Source: Gari tellinella (lineage: Eukaryota > Mollusca > Bivalvia > Cardiida > Psammobiidae). From it: DNA of 64,000 nucleotides. Where the stretch lies: positions 52,947,550 to 53,011,549 of the forward strand of contig OV277864.1 in assembly GCA_922989275.2 (NCBI GenBank), written 5' to 3'. Shown in pieces: positions 63,563-64,000 of the stretch. Position 1 is the first letter of the stretch. The number at the start of each line of letters is the position of its first letter. The translations under genes were made by a program, and so were the position numbers. The notes beneath the pieces were generated by a model that was given only the letters and a program-made list of their open reading frames with translations, was not told where the DNA came from and did not search any database.

Positions 63563-63716
63563 CATCGCAATGAAAACAGCCAGATTGATTCAGCACGAAT
63601 ATCTCCACAAGGACATGTATACATTGGAGCAGTTTGCTACAGCTTACAGGACGAAGTTCTCTTCTACTCGAATGGATGGGGGATATAGGCCGCCTGTTAT
63701 GTCCAGTACAGACTGA
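63563..63716 (+). CDS. Possible terminal exon
   Basis: Acceptor TTATTTTATTTCAG before 63563. The frame IAMKTARLIQHEYLHKDMY then TLEQFATAYRTKF and a tail GGYRPPVMSSTD ends at TGA 63714. Could be the last exon of a longer gene or start at ATG 63570. No family is recognised. Confidence 0.3.
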
Positions 63717-63960
63717 TTCCGGCGCTGGCTGAAGGAACGGCATTTTACAGACTGTTTATTTTAAGACAGGGCGTTTACAAGTTTGGATATCATTAAAGTA
63801 CCGTTCGGTACCACATACAGTATCAAAGACAGCAGTTTACTCGTACGCGTTTATGCTATAACAACTAATACATTATTTTTTATTGACTCAATATTACCAT
63901 AAAAGCGTGTTCAATTCGTTCAACCATAGCGACGATTATACTAGTCGTTTACAAAGTTTG
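63717..63960. other. No further feature recognised
   Basis: AT-rich, possibly the 3' UTR of the preceding exon. Confidence 0.3.
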
Positions 63961-64000
63961 TACAGTGCGGAAAACGTTATCATTTCCGAATAAACGCATT
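63961..64000. repeat. MITE left end cut by the window edge
   Basis: TACAGTGCGGAAAACGTTAT followed by CATTTCCGAATAAACGC resembles the start of the 4719 family. Confidence 0.5.

Overview
The window is eukaryotic and almost certainly metazoan. It is AT-rich, has no prokaryotic-style gene packing, and is full of small inverted-repeat transposons, tRNA-derived SINE-like repeats, a LINE fragment, a Tc1 relic, satellite arrays and one large LTR retrotransposon. Many short fold-back elements plus an interspersed element carrying a long tandem array best match a bivalve mollusc. That is inference from repeat style, not from a host marker gene.

Layout. 1-23.5 kb is intergenic or intronic DNA packed with MITEs: piggyBac-like with TTAA ends, pogo/Tc1-like with CAGT ends and TA flanks, hAT-like with CAGGG ends, and others. 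It also holds two tRNA-like repeats and a dead Tc1 element (18.7-20.2 kb) interrupted by a SINE. 23.5-27.3 kb is a repeat element with a near-unique head and about 43 tandem 84-bp units. A second copy (about 18 units) lies in opposite orientation at 44.7-46.4 kb. 27.3-44.3 kb holds more MITEs, microsatellites, SINEs and a 5'-truncated LINE reverse transcriptase on the minus strand (40.7-42.1 kb). 46.4-50.2 kb is MITE-rich. At 50.4-50.8 kb there is a possible host promoter and first exon. 61.4-63.7 kb has a few exon-like stretches, including a possible two-exon gene for a 76-residue membrane protein.

The main feature is a 10.0-kb Ty3/Gypsy-type LTR retrotransposon at 51142-61141, with two 273-bp LTRs that read as identical and a 4-bp target-site duplication, so it is young. 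Its order is LTR, primer site, leader with a splice donor, Gag (N-terminal helix-hairpin-helix-like domain, coiled coil, CCHC knuckle), a canonical -1 frameshift site with a foldable pseudoknot, protease, reverse transcriptase, RNase H, integrase, a C-terminal PHD finger, a splice acceptor touching the ATG of a third ORF of unknown function, a C2H2-like zinc finger joined out of frame to a TatD-family hydrolase, three repeated hairpins, polypurine tract, LTR. Three single-base-scale frame breaks (in Gag, at a 14-G tract before RT, and between zinc finger and TatD) interrupt an otherwise preserved coding set.

Inferred cooperation: Gag, Pro and Pol perform the copy cycle, with Pol made by frameshifting. 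The PHD finger may steer integration to modified histone H3. The third ORF and the zinc finger-TatD protein would be made from spliced mRNA and act as accessory factors. A TatD nuclease and a PHD finger in one LTR element is the strongest candidate for an undescribed system here.
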